DNA from: JBCBKL01 sp038521825
GTDB lineage: Bacteria > Pseudomonadota > Alphaproteobacteria > Rhodobacterales > Rhodobacteraceae
DNA length: 37,469 nt
Direction: 5' to 3'
NCBI GenBank assembly: GCA_038521825.1
Contig: JBCBKL010000029.1
Span: 1-37,469, forward strand
Of this stretch, positions 8,280 through 16,242 are shown in pieces. Under the pieces are notes generated by a model. That model ran no database searches. It worked only from the letters and a program-made list of their open reading frames with translations, and was not told the origin of the DNA. Numbering within the stretch: the stretch's first letter is position 1; the number at the start of each line of letters is the position of its first letter. The position numbers and the translations under genes were made by a program.

Positions 8280-8309
8280 TTGACAGATAATTTTTTAGAG
8301 ACCTAGAAT
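8280..8309 (+). promoter_or_regulatory. Strong sigma-70-type promoter for ihfA-merR
   Basis: A perfect -35 TTGACA (8280-8285) is followed after 18 bases by TAGAAT (8304-8309), five of six consensus bases. It lies 24 bases upstream of the ihfA ATG in an AT-rich patch with a T-run, between fabH and ihfA. It would allow ihfA to be transcribed independently of the lipid genes. Confidence 0.7.
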
Positions 8310-8332
8310 TCCTGCACAGCAGGGGGAATACC

Positions 8333-8641
8333 ATGGCCGAAAAGACTTTGACGCGGATGGACCTAAGCGAGGCCGTTTTCCGCGAAGTGGGATTGTCGCG
8401 CAACGAAAGCGCACAACTGGTTGAAAGCGTGCTCGAGCACATGTCGGACGCTCTGGTCCGGGGCGAGCAGGTCAAGATTTCATCCTTCGGCACATTCTCG
8501 GTTCGTGACAAGTCAGCCCGTGTCGGACGCAATCCGAAGACCGGAGAAGAAGTTCCGATCAATCCCCGCCGCGTCTTAACCTTTCGTCCATCACATCTGA
8601 TGAAAGATCGCGTTGCTGCCGGTAACAAAGCTCATACATGA
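8333..8641 (+). CDS. ihfA: Integration host factor subunit alpha
   Basis: A 102-residue member of the HU/IHF DNA-bending family. The alpha-subunit features are the N-terminus TLTRMDLSEAVFREVGLSRNES, the core GEQVKISSFGTFSVRDKSARVGRNPKTGEE, and the beta-arm PINPRRVLTFRPS with the Pro that intercalates into DNA. With IhfB it bends DNA at specific sites for recombination, replication and transcription control. A good ribosome site (AGGGGGA) precedes the ATG at 8333. It overlaps the merR gene by 4 bases (ATGA). Confidence 0.95.
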   Translation: MAEKTLTRMDLSEAVFREVGLSRNESAQLVESVLEHMSDALVRGEQVKISSFGTFSVRDKSARVGRNPKTGEEVPINPRRVLTFRPSHLMKDRVAAGNKAHT

Positions 8642-9483
8642 CCAAATCACCCGACGCCTTTCGCACAATTTCCGAAGTTGCCGAATGGCTCGGGGTACAG
8701 GCCCACGTACTACGGTTCTGGGAAAGCAAGTTCAGCCAGGTCAAACCGGTCAAGCGCGCGGGTGGGCGCCGCTATTACAGGCCAAACGACATGCTTCTGC
8801 TGGGCGGCATCCGCAAGCTGCTGCACGAAGATGGCCTGACAATAAAGGGTGTCCAGAAGATCCTGCGCGAACAAGGTGTCGCAACCGTTGTCGCCCTTTC
8901 GCCGCCACTCGATGATCTCACCGCGGCGCAGGTCCAGGGCAATGGAAACCAAAACAGCGCGAACGAGGATGAAGTCGCCGAACTCATCGAAACGTTGAAC
9001 GAAGCGCCGGTCGCCCCCGCCGCTGATTCTGATCCCGATCAACCAGAGCTTAATCTCACGGTCGCACCGGCGACGAGCGACAGCGAGGAACCGGCGCAGC
9101 CATCCTCGGGCAGGGATGTTCCCGAGCAAACGGCAGCGCCATCGGCAAAGCAGGCTGAAGGCGACGAAACGCCCGCCGCTTCGGACGCCGCCGACCCGGC
9201 CGACAAACCAGCGCCAACCTTTTTCCGCCGCCATCCCGATGATGACGACGCTGGCACCAAAACCGCGCCTGCCGAATCCGAAAAGACGCCGCTATCCGAC
9301 GCTGACATTGCCGACGTTCCGGATGAAAGCAGCTTTCCAGCCCAACCTTCGGCCTTGTCGATGGCGTTCCGCGCTCGCCGTCTCGACCTGACGGATGTGG
9401 ATGCGCTGCGGTCTCACGTTGCGCGGTTGGCGGCACTACGCGACCAGATGGCCGACGCAAACAAGGCGGCTCGCAAAGAGTAA
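8638..9483 (+). CDS. MerR-family regulator with long acidic disordered tail
   Basis: Of the 281 residues, the first 85 or so form a MerR-type winged helix-turn-helix (FRTISEVAEWLGVQAHVLRFWESKF, then GGRRYYRPNDMLLLGGIRKLLHEDGLTIKGVQKILREQG). The remainder lacks the usual coiled-coil plus metal or ligand domain. Instead residues about 95-235 are rich in Ala, Pro, Glu, Asp and Ser and look disordered, ending in a short conserved-looking helix LSMAFRARRLDLTDVDALRSHVARLAALRDQM. Genes of this type sit directly after ihfA in Rhodobacteraceae, translationally coupled as here. The effector and targets are unknown. Confidence 0.85.
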   Translation: MTKSPDAFRTISEVAEWLGVQAHVLRFWESKFSQVKPVKRAGGRRYYRPNDMLLLGGIRKLLHEDGLTIKGVQKILREQGVATVVALSPPLDDLTAAQVQGNGNQNSANEDEVAELIETLNEAPVAPAADSDPDQPELNLTVAPATSDSEEPAQPSSGRDVPEQTAAPSAKQAEGDETPAASDAADPADKPAPTFFRRHPDDDDAGTKTAPAESEKTPLSDADIADVPDESSFPAQPSALSMAFRARRLDLTDVDALRSHVARLAALRDQMADANKAARKE

Positions 9484-9488
9484 CGTCT

Positions 9489-9519
9489 TTGACAATTCTC
9501 CCTTGCCCCTCGCCAGATT
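9489..9519 (+). promoter_or_regulatory. Candidate promoter of tRNA-Pro
   Basis: A perfect TTGACA (9489-9494) occurs 48 bases upstream of the tRNA. The best -10 about 19 bases later, CAGATT (9514-9519), is weak. The position directly after the merR stop suggests the tRNA has its own promoter. Confidence 0.4.
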
Positions 9520-9541
9520 TCGAGTATGACGGCCTCTACGT

Positions 9542-9618
9542 CGGGCTATGGCGCAGCCTGGTAGCGCGTCCGTCTGGGGGACGGAAGGTCGCAGGTTCGA
9601 GTCCTGCTAGCCCGACCA
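9542..9618 (+). tRNA. tRNA-Pro(GGG)
   Basis: A complete cloverleaf of 77 bases. The acceptor CGGGCTA (9542-9548) pairs with TAGCCCG (9608-9614), followed by discriminator A and an encoded CCA (9616-9618). The D stem is GCGC/GCGC (9551-9554, 9564-9567), the anticodon stem TCCGT/ACGGA, and the T stem GCAGG/CCTGC with loop TTCGAGT. The anticodon GGG is at 9576-9578, reading CCC and CCU. The C1-G72 pair in the acceptor is a normal proline identity feature. It sits downstream of merR and upstream of the dCTP deaminase. Confidence 0.97.
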
Positions 9619-9654
9619 ATCTCTGCCCTGCCCCACTGGCATGAAGGGACCGAG

Positions 9655-10728
9655 ATGACCGGCGTTTTACCTGACCACATGATCGAAGGGTTGATTGCGG
9701 CTGCTGCGATCACCGCGCCGCCTTTGGTCGACGGGCAAATTCAACCGGCAAGTCTTGATCTGCGGCTCGGAAATGTCGCCTACCGTGTCCGGGCCTCCTT
9801 TCTTTCCGGACAGGACCGCACAGTCGAAGGCCGCCTTTCGGAATTCGAGATGCATCGGGTCGATCTGACCAACGGCGCGGTTCTTGAGAAGGGCTGCGTG
9901 TATGTCGTTCCGCTCATGGAGCAATTGGCACTACCAGCCGACGTACAGGCCGTGGCCAATGCAAAATCCTCAACCGGTCGCCTCGACCTACTGACGCGGA
10001 CGATCACGGATGGTGGCACAGAATTCGACCGTATCGCCCCCGGCTATGCAGGTCCGCTCTATGCTGAGATCTGTCCGCGATCATTCTCCGTTCTCGTGCG
10101 CCCCGGAATGCGGCTTAACCAAATCCGCTTCCGCCAGGGACAGGCGATGCTCAGCGATGAGGCGCTGCGTGACCTGCATGCGGACAGTCCGCTGGTGGAT
10201 GGCGAGGCAGTGATTGATGACGGGCTAGGATTCTCAGTGGATCTCAGGCTGCCTGAAACAACACTGGTGGGTTACCGCGCCAAGCCGCATACGGGCGTCA
10301 TCGACCTCGACAAGATCGGACATTACGACCCCGCGGATTACTGGGAAGAGGTGCATGCCCATGACGGCCGGATCATCCTCGACCCGGGCGCGTTCTATAT
10401 CCTTGTTAGTCGGGAAGCGGTGCATATCCCACCTGAATTCGCAGCCGAGATGGCCCCGTATCTGGCCATGGTCGGGGAATTCAGGGTGCATTACGCCGGT
10501 TTCTTCGATCCCGGATTCGGTCACCATGCGGCGGGCGGTTCGGGGTCGCGCGGCGTTCTAGAGGTAAGATGTCACGAGGCGCCCTTTGTCCTTGAACACG
10601 GACAGGTCGTAGGGCGGCTTGTCTATGAAAAGATGGCAGCACTCCCGTCGCAGCTCTACGGGGCGGGCATCGCCTCGAACTATCAGGGCCAAGGGCTTAA
10701 ACTCTCCAAGCACTTCCGCGTCGGCTGA
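9655..10728 (+). CDS. dcd: 2'-deoxycytidine 5'-triphosphate deaminase (single-chain, duplicated dUTPase-like fold)
   Basis: At 357 residues this is about twice the length of the E. coli trimeric Dcd. The N-terminal half has the Dcd landmarks IQPASLDLRLGN (residues 28-39), NAKSSTGRLDL (about 102-112) and the Arg/Glu region; the second half repeats the fold (IILDPGAFYILVSREAVHIPPEFAAEM ... GEFRVHYAGFFDPGFGH). I therefore read it as the fused two-domain alphaproteobacterial dCTP deaminase, which makes dUTP for thymidylate synthesis. The ATG at 9655 follows a GGGACCGAG leader. It stands alone between the tRNA and a convergent small gene. Confidence 0.85.
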   Translation: MTGVLPDHMIEGLIAAAAITAPPLVDGQIQPASLDLRLGNVAYRVRASFLSGQDRTVEGRLSEFEMHRVDLTNGAVLEKGCVYVVPLMEQLALPADVQAVANAKSSTGRLDLLTRTITDGGTEFDRIAPGYAGPLYAEICPRSFSVLVRPGMRLNQIRFRQGQAMLSDEALRDLHADSPLVDGEAVIDDGLGFSVDLRLPETTLVGYRAKPHTGVIDLDKIGHYDPADYWEEVHAHDGRIILDPGAFYILVSREAVHIPPEFAAEMAPYLAMVGEFRVHYAGFFDPGFGHHAAGGSGSRGVLEVRCHEAPFVLEHGQVVGRLVYEKMAALPSQLYGAGIASNYQGQGLKLSKHFRVG

Positions 10729-10767
10729 CAAGTTAGTCTTGTGATCAGAGGTAAACGACCAGCCGCC

Positions 10768-10971
10768 TCATGACTGGTTGCGATTACGTGCCGCGCGCCG
10801 TGCCGCTCTGACCTCTTGCTTTGTTGGCCCCGCCGTTGGTGCCTGAGTGGTCTGATCCGGGACGTTTCGGCGCGGCTTGGTCGCCGTCCTGATACCCGCG
10901 TTGATGCCCGAATTGATCAGCCGTCGCATCACTTGCCGGATGATCATATTGATGATCTGGTTCGCGTTCAT
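10768..10971 (-). CDS. Small basic protein of unknown function
   Basis: A 67-residue protein at the end of the scpA-scpB series. It has a conserved-looking N-terminal amphipathic segment (MNANQIINMIIRQVMRRLINSGINAGI) and a polar, very basic C-terminus (KQEVRAARRAARNRNQS). I recall small proteins of this shape at the same place in other Rhodobacteraceae, but I know no function. The N-terminus could be a membrane-surface helix and the tail could bind nucleic acid or phospholipid; both are inference. The ATG at 10971 is used rather than a GTG one codon earlier. Confidence 0.65.
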   Translation of the reverse strand: MNANQIINMIIRQVMRRLINSGINAGIRTATKPRRNVPDQTTQAPTAGPTKQEVRAARRAARNRNQS

Positions 10972-11028
10972 CACTCTGCCCTTTTTGCCTTGAGCGCCCT
11001 TATAACAGCGAATCCGGCAATTTTCAGG

Positions 11029-11691
11029 TCAATCTTCGAAGAGCTCCGACTGCCCTTCAGTGCTTTCCTCCTCGACCTCGGCCTCCGGTCCGGGAAGGCT
11101 ACCTGGCGGCGGGCGGTTTTCCAGCAGACCCGCGGCCCGCAATTCCTTGAGGCCGGGCAGATCCCGTGCGTTCTCAAGCCCGAAATGATCCAGGAAACCT
11201 TGCGTCACGACGAATGTCACCGGACGTCCGGGTGTCATCTTCCGGCGGCCAAAGCGGATCCATTCAAGCTCCAGCAACTGATCGACAGTGCCGCGGCTTA
11301 CGCTTACCCCGCGGATCTCTTCGATTTCTGCGCGAGTCACCGGCTGGTGGTAGGCGATGATGGCCAGCGTTTCGACAGCAGCACGAGACAGTTTGCGGGT
11401 CTCAACCGTTTCCTTCTGCATCAAAAAACCCAGATCGGCCGCAGTCCGGATTGCCCACGCATCGCCAACCTTGCAAACCTGCACACCGCGCCCCTCGTAG
11501 CGTTTCCGCAGATGAACCAGCGCCTCGGCCGGGTCACAGCCATGCGGCATCCGCGCGGTCAGCTCGGCGACCGTTACGGGTTCGGCTGTGGCAAACAGAA
11601 CCGCCTCGACCATGCGCTCCTGCTCGGCCATGGGCGGCGCCTCGAACAGACTTTGTTCTTGATCTTCAGGTGTTTCCGTCACGTTCTTCAT
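11029..11691 (-). CDS. scpB: Segregation and condensation protein B
   Basis: This 220-residue protein has the tandem winged-helix layout of ScpB: MVEAVLFATAEPVTVAELTARMP, then YEGRGVQVCKVGDAWAIRTAADLGFLM, ALETLAIIAYHQPVTRAEIEEIRGVSVSRGTVDQLLELEWIRFGRRKMTPGRPVTFVVTQGFLDHFGL. ScpB dimers bind ScpA, which bridges SMC heads in the condensin complex. The first credible start is the ATG at 11691, 26 bases inside scpA; a GTG at 11682 is an alternative. The C-terminus ends in a Pro/Glu-rich tail (EAEVEEESTEGQSELFED). It follows scpA in the same operon. Confidence 0.92.
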   Translation of the reverse strand: MKNVTETPEDQEQSLFEAPPMAEQERMVEAVLFATAEPVTVAELTARMPHGCDPAEALVHLRKRYEGRGVQVCKVGDAWAIRTAADLGFLMQKETVETRKLSRAAVETLAIIAYHQPVTRAEIEEIRGVSVSRGTVDQLLELEWIRFGRRKMTPGRPVTFVVTQGFLDHFGLENARDLPGLKELRAAGLLENRPPPGSLPGPEAEVEEESTEGQSELFED

Positions 11692-12469
11692 TCCGTTTGC
11701 GCAGCTGGATCGCCGCGAAAGTGTCCGACTGCCGGATCTCAAGATGACCCTCTTTGACCAATTCCAGCGTCGCGGCAAACGTGGCGGCGGTGGCCGAACG
11801 GCGGCGGCCCGGATCCATCTCCCACCCTTCAGGCAGGTAGCTCATGATATCAGTCCATTCGCCCGCATATCCGATGAGGCCCCGCATCCGATCAAGCGCT
11901 TCCTCCATCGTAAAGACCGCGTCGCGGTCCATCACGAAGGGACGAAACTCATCGCGGGTCCGGATCCGCGCGTAACCCTGCATCAGATCCAGCAAGGTCG
12001 CAGTGTAGGTCACCTTGCGAATACGTTCGACCGTTTCAGATTGGCCCCGCGCGAAGAAGTCACGGCCCAACTGATCCCGCGCCATCAAGCGGGCCGCGGC
12101 GTCGCGCATGGCCTGAAGACGCTCGAGCTGAAACGCCAGATGGGCGGCCAATTCTTCGCCCGATGGTCCCTCGTCTGCCGGATCCGGCGGCAAGAGAAGG
12201 CGCGACTTGAGGAACGCCAGCCACGCCGCCATCACGAGATAATCCGCTGCGAGTTCTAACCGCAGTTCCTTGGCCTTTTCGACAAAGGCAAGATATTGCC
12301 GGGCGAGCTCAAGGATCGAGATTTTGCGCAAATCGACCTTTTGCGTCCGCCCCAGCGTCAGAAGCAGGTCGAGCGGCCCTTCGAAGCCGTCTACGTCGAT
12401 GATCAGGGCCTCGGCCGCGAGGCGGTCCGATACCGAAATCCGGTCTTCCTCGAACGTGTCTTCGGCCAT
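11666..12469 (-). CDS. scpA: Segregation and condensation protein A
   Basis: A 267-residue kleisin. The N-terminal signature IIDVDGFEGPLDLLLTL is clear, followed by QKVDLRKISILELARQYLAFVEKA, AADYLVMAAWLAFLKSRLLLPP and the C-terminal winged helix (MSYLPEGWEMDPGRRRSATAATFAATLELVKEGHLEIRQSDTFAAIQLRKR). It bridges the two SMC ATPase heads and recruits ScpB. The start ATG at 12469 lies 4 bases after the nagZ stop; upstream in-frame codons run through nagZ and are rejected. Part of the dgt-to-scpB leftward operon. Confidence 0.93.
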   Translation of the reverse strand: MAEDTFEEDRISVSDRLAAEALIIDVDGFEGPLDLLLTLGRTQKVDLRKISILELARQYLAFVEKAKELRLELAADYLVMAAWLAFLKSRLLLPPDPADEGPSGEELAAHLAFQLERLQAMRDAAARLMARDQLGRDFFARGQSETVERIRKVTYTATLLDLMQGYARIRTRDEFRPFVMDRDAVFTMEEALDRMRGLIGYAGEWTDIMSYLPEGWEMDPGRRRSATAATFAATLELVKEGHLEIRQSDTFAAIQLRKRNEERDGNT

Positions 12470-12473
12470 CAAA

Positions 12474-13469
12474 TTACCCGCGAAACAACGCCTCAAGTTC
12501 GGCGGTGCGCGCCGTAATGTCAATGTCGGGCGCAGCGTCACGCGCGACAAGCGCGCGCTCTGCGCGGGCCTGAGCCTGTGGCGTCATTTGACCCGCTGCG
12601 TCTGCCACCTCGACCCGCGCGGCAAAGCTCGCGTTGCACAGCATCACGACATCACAGCCAGCATTGAGCGCGTCGACGGTGATGCGCCCCGGGCCTCCGG
12701 TAAGCGCCTTCATCCCGATATCGTCCGTCATCAGCAGCCCGTCAAAGCCGATTTCCGACCGTATCATCTCAATAGCACCGCGGCTGAGCGTAGCTGGCTG
12801 GTCCGCGATTGCCTCGAAAACGATATGCGCGGTCATCCCCATCGGCAGATCGGCCAGCGCTTTGAAGGGTCCGAAGTCGGTTTTGCGCAGCGTGTCCAGA
12901 TCGGTTGCGACGCGAGGAAGCTCGTGGTGGCTGTCGAGCTGCGCGCGTCCATGCCCCGGCACGTGCTTCATGACTGGCAATACGCCACCGTCTCTCAAAC
13001 CATCCGCAACCGCACGACCAAACACGGCGACCTTGTCCGGTCCCGCCGCATAACAGCGGTTGCGCAGAAATTCATGCGTATCGGCAAAAGCGAGATCGAT
13101 CAGCGGGGCACAATTGCAGTCGATCCCGAGACCGCGGAGTTCCGATGCGATCAGCAGATATCGCAGATACATCGCACGTTCCGCATTCTGACCAGCGGCC
13201 GCTACGAAATCGAGCGGTGGCGCCCAGTTTCTGGCGAGTGGCGGCCGCAAGCGCTGGACCCGCCCACCCTCCTGATCGATCAGGATCGGTGCTTCGCGGC
13301 CTACACTGTCACGAAAATCGCCGCAGAGTGCGCGCACCTGGTCGGCGTCGTCTATGTTTCGCGAAAAGAGTATGAAGCCGAATGGATTGGCGTCGGCGAA
13401 CAGCCGTTTCTCATTTTCGGTCAGTCGCAAACCATCCGCATCAAGGATGGTCGCGCCGAAATTCGTCAT
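12474..13469 (-). CDS. nagZ: Beta-N-acetylhexosaminidase (GH3)
   Basis: A cytoplasmic glycoside hydrolase family 3 enzyme of 331 residues. The motifs are ILIDQEGGRVQRL, the GH3 NagZ loop KHVPGHGRAQLDSHHELP with the catalytic His-Asp dyad, and GLLMTDDIGMKAL bearing the nucleophile Asp. It removes GlcNAc from 1,6-anhydro-muropeptides in peptidoglycan recycling and thereby influences AmpC induction in species that have it. The ATG at 13469 overlaps the stop of the SPOR gene (ATGA), so I use it instead of an upstream start. The adjacent SPOR protein also points to cell-wall metabolism. Confidence 0.93.
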   Translation of the reverse strand: MTNFGATILDADGLRLTENEKRLFADANPFGFILFSRNIDDADQVRALCGDFRDSVGREAPILIDQEGGRVQRLRPPLARNWAPPLDFVAAAGQNAERAMYLRYLLIASELRGLGIDCNCAPLIDLAFADTHEFLRNRCYAAGPDKVAVFGRAVADGLRDGGVLPVMKHVPGHGRAQLDSHHELPRVATDLDTLRKTDFGPFKALADLPMGMTAHIVFEAIADQPATLSRGAIEMIRSEIGFDGLLMTDDIGMKALTGGPGRITVDALNAGCDVVMLCNASFAARVEVADAAGQMTPQAQARAERALVARDAAPDIDITARTAELEALFRG

Positions 13470-14368
13470 CGGGTGACAACCGGGATGCAGTCGGCGCCTT
13501 CGGCAACAAGGGCCGAGCAAAACCGGCGCGCGTCGCTCAGATCCGAAAAGCCGACGGCCCGCAGGCGGTAAAATGTGCGACCGCCGCTTTGTGCCTCCTG
13601 CACGATCCTGTCCTTGCCCGCCAGGTAGTCACCGAAGCGGGTTTCAAGCCGCGCCCATTCCGCCCGCGCAACCTCCGGACTTTCATAAGCCCCCAGTTGA
13701 ACCAGACGGGTTCCAAGCGGCAGGCTTGCAACGTCGATTTCTTTTGCCGGCGTGTCCGGTGCCGCGCGGGCTGCAAGGGCCGTGCCCGGCCTCAGCTGTG
13801 GCCGCAGTGACGCCTTTAGTCCCGGCGCATTGACGACTTGAGGAGTGTCGGTTTCTTCAGCGCTCGCGGACAACGGCTCGGCCTCGTTTACGGCAAGCGG
13901 CTCGATCCCATCGGCGATCTGCTCGGCTAGGGCAACGATCGAAGCATCGTCGAATTCGTTTTCTAGGTTGAGCGGTTCGGGCAATTCTACCGTCGCGGCC
14001 GCTCGCGGTTTGTCTTCGGCGGTCAGCTCAACCGGTGGCGGCGCCAGCGTGATCGTCGACGCCGGCGGCTCCGCTTCGCCCTCGGCGGCCACCGCGTTGA
14101 CAGCAAGGCCTTGGTTTTGCGCGAGCTGCCCACCCGGTTCAGCCGGACGCACCCGCATCTCGCCCTCTACAGCGCGAACAACCGGGATCCCGGTCACATC
14201 CCGCATCACCAGCTTGTAACCCCAGAAGCAGATCCCGGCGATCAGGGCCAGAGAGACCACGCCACCCGCAATATTGGTGAGCGTTGCCAGCTTGATCGGG
14301 GGCTGCGTCTGTTCATGCTCGGTATAGACATACGGATCACGCCCGTCGGTCTCGTGCCATACTGCCAT
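13466..14368 (-). CDS. SPOR-domain membrane protein
   Basis: A 300-residue bitopic protein: a short cytoplasmic N-terminus, one transmembrane helix at about residues 29-51 (ATLTNIAGGVVSLALIAGIC), a long Ala/Pro/Glu-rich linker, and a C-terminal SPOR domain at about 215-300 (LGTRLVQLGAYESPEVARAEW ... GRTFYRLRAVGFSDLSDARRFCSAL). SPOR domains bind glycan strands lacking stem peptides at the septum, so a periplasmic role in division or wall remodelling is likely. Two C-terminal cysteines (RRFCSAL and GADCIPV) could form a disulfide as in FtsN-type SPOR domains. Lies between argS and nagZ, an arrangement usual in alphaproteobacteria. Confidence 0.88.
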   Translation of the reverse strand: MAVWHETDGRDPYVYTEHEQTQPPIKLATLTNIAGGVVSLALIAGICFWGYKLVMRDVTGIPVVRAVEGEMRVRPAEPGGQLAQNQGLAVNAVAAEGEAEPPASTITLAPPPVELTAEDKPRAAATVELPEPLNLENEFDDASIVALAEQIADGIEPLAVNEAEPLSASAEETDTPQVVNAPGLKASLRPQLRPGTALAARAAPDTPAKEIDVASLPLGTRLVQLGAYESPEVARAEWARLETRFGDYLAGKDRIVQEAQSGGRTFYRLRAVGFSDLSDARRFCSALVAEGADCIPVVTR

Positions 14369-14443
14369 TTTCGCCTCATGCCCGGAAGGATACGATGCCC
14401 TGCCGGTTCGTTCTTAAGTTTGCCTGTTAGGCCGGGACCGCGT

Positions 14444-16186
14444 TCAGCGCAGTTCTTGTTCCGGCTCTACCCCAAGAATACCAAGTCCGGCTTGAATCAC
14501 AAGCATCGTGGCCCGCGCAAGGGCGATTTTCGCCTGCGATGTGGCGTGGTCGTCCTGAATGAACCGCAAGGCAGGCAGGTCATTGCCCCGGTTCCAAAGC
14601 GCATGGAACGCTCCTGCAAGATCATAGAGATAAAAGGCAATCCGATGCGGTTCGTGACTGCGGGCCGCAATCTCAACCAGACGCGGCCATTCAGCCAGTT
14701 TCGCCGCCAGCGCCAGTTCGGCCTCGTGGTCCAGCTTGCCCAGATCCGCTGCTTGCAGTGTCTCATCGTCCACGTTGATCCCGGCGGCAATTGCATTCCG
14801 CAAAACCGATGCGACCCGGGCATGCCCGTACTGCACATAGAAGACCGGGTTTTCGCGGCTTTGCTCCAGCACCTTGTCAAAATCGAAATCCAGCGGTGCA
14901 TCATTCTTGCGCGTCAGCATGTGAAACCGCGTGACACCAGGGCCCACCTGATCGACCACGTCGCGCAGGGTCACGAAGGTCCCTGCCCGCTTGGACATCT
15001 TGAAAGGTTCGCCGTTCTTGAAGAGCTTCACCAGTTGCGTGAGCTTGATATCGAGGGGGACTTTCTGGTCAGACAGCGCGGAAACCGCCGCCTTCATCCG
15101 TTTGACATAGCCGCCATGATCGGCCCCGAAGACGTCGATTAGTTCGTCAAACCCACGCTGAACCTTGTCGTAATGATAGGCAATGTCGGGCGCGAAATAG
15201 GTCCATGACCCATCGGATTTCATCACCGGCCGATCTACGTCGTCGCCATGTTCGGTTGACTTGAACAATGTCTGTTCGCGAGGTTCCCAATCCTCGGGGG
15301 TTTTGCCCTTCGGCGGCTCTAGGATCCCTTCATAAATCAGACCCTTGCTCCGAAGATCATCAAGCGCTGCCTCGATCCGACCAGTCCCGTAGAGCGACTT
15401 TTCGGAAAAGAAAACGTCCATCTCCACGCCGAGCTGCGCCAGATCTTCCCGGATCAGCTTCATCATCGCTTCGGTTGCAAATTCTCGAACCTCGGACAGC
15501 CAGAACTGCTCGCCCTTATTCACGAACGCATCGCCAACTTTGTCTTTCAGCGCCTGACCGACCGGGATCAGGTAATCGCCGGGATATGTGCCATCCTCAA
15601 AGGCCACTTCCTGCCCATGCGCTTCGAGGTAACGAAGGTAAACAGAGCGCGCCAAAACATCGACCTGTGCCCCGCCGTCATTAATATAGTATTCGCGTGT
15701 GACATCGTATCCAGCGTAGTCCAGCAGCGATGCCAGCGCATCGCCAAAGACGGCACCGCGCGTATGGCCGACGTGCAGCGGCCCGGTCGGATTGGCGGAA
15801 ACGTATTCAACATTGATGCGTTTGCCCTGACCCATTTGCGACTGACCAAACGCTTTGCCTTCCGAGAAAGCAGCACCGATGACATCCCGCCAGACAGCCG
15901 GATCAAGCCGCAGGTTCAGGAAACCCGGGCCTGCAACCTCTGCCCCGATAATCCGGGGATCATCCGAAAGGCGCATTGCCAGGGCTTCGGCGATGTCGCG
16001 CGGCTTCATCCCGGCCGGTTTTGCCAGAACCATCGCCGCGTTCGTCGCCATGTCACCATGGGCCGTGTCGCGCGGCGGCTCGACCGTCACGTTCTGCATG
16101 GCAAGGCCTTCTGGCAATAGCCCATCAGCCGCCATCGCATCCAGTTCGGTGATCACGCGCGCACGGATGTCGGCAAAAAGGTTCAT
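14444..16186 (-). CDS. argS: Arginyl-tRNA synthetase
   Basis: A class I synthetase of 580 residues. The HIGH motif is LHVGHTRGAVFGD (HVGH at 138-141), preceded by the ArgRS-specific VEYVSANPTGP. The KMSKS counterpart is PFKMSKRAGTFVTL. The N-terminal Add-1 domain (INLFADIRARVITELDAMAADGL-type) and the C-terminal anticodon-binding domain ending in QAGLGILGVEPEQEL are complete. It charges tRNA-Arg. The ATG at 16186 follows a GAAGGAAACTGCGA leader. It lies 56 bases downstream of dgt. Confidence 0.97.
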   Translation of the reverse strand: MNLFADIRARVITELDAMAADGLLPEGLAMQNVTVEPPRDTAHGDMATNAAMVLAKPAGMKPRDIAEALAMRLSDDPRIIGAEVAGPGFLNLRLDPAVWRDVIGAAFSEGKAFGQSQMGQGKRINVEYVSANPTGPLHVGHTRGAVFGDALASLLDYAGYDVTREYYINDGGAQVDVLARSVYLRYLEAHGQEVAFEDGTYPGDYLIPVGQALKDKVGDAFVNKGEQFWLSEVREFATEAMMKLIREDLAQLGVEMDVFFSEKSLYGTGRIEAALDDLRSKGLIYEGILEPPKGKTPEDWEPREQTLFKSTEHGDDVDRPVMKSDGSWTYFAPDIAYHYDKVQRGFDELIDVFGADHGGYVKRMKAAVSALSDQKVPLDIKLTQLVKLFKNGEPFKMSKRAGTFVTLRDVVDQVGPGVTRFHMLTRKNDAPLDFDFDKVLEQSRENPVFYVQYGHARVASVLRNAIAAGINVDDETLQAADLGKLDHEAELALAAKLAEWPRLVEIAARSHEPHRIAFYLYDLAGAFHALWNRGNDLPALRFIQDDHATSQAKIALARATMLVIQAGLGILGVEPEQELR

Positions 16187-16242
16187 TCGCAGTTTCCTTC
16201 GAAGGTCGCGCGGGGTTTAGCAGAGTGTCGCGGCGCGTCAAT

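Noticed and set aside
10729..10760. Terminator ACAAG/CTTGT after the dCTP deaminase
   Set aside because: Only a 5-bp AT-containing stem and no T-run.
12270..13571. 433-residue plus-strand frame opposite scpA, nagZ and the SPOR gene
   Set aside because: Antisense to three clearly recognised genes with no domain of its own; long open antisense frames are common at this GC content.
14111..15142. 343-residue plus-strand frame opposite argS
   Set aside because: Antisense to a certain gene and without recognisable motifs.
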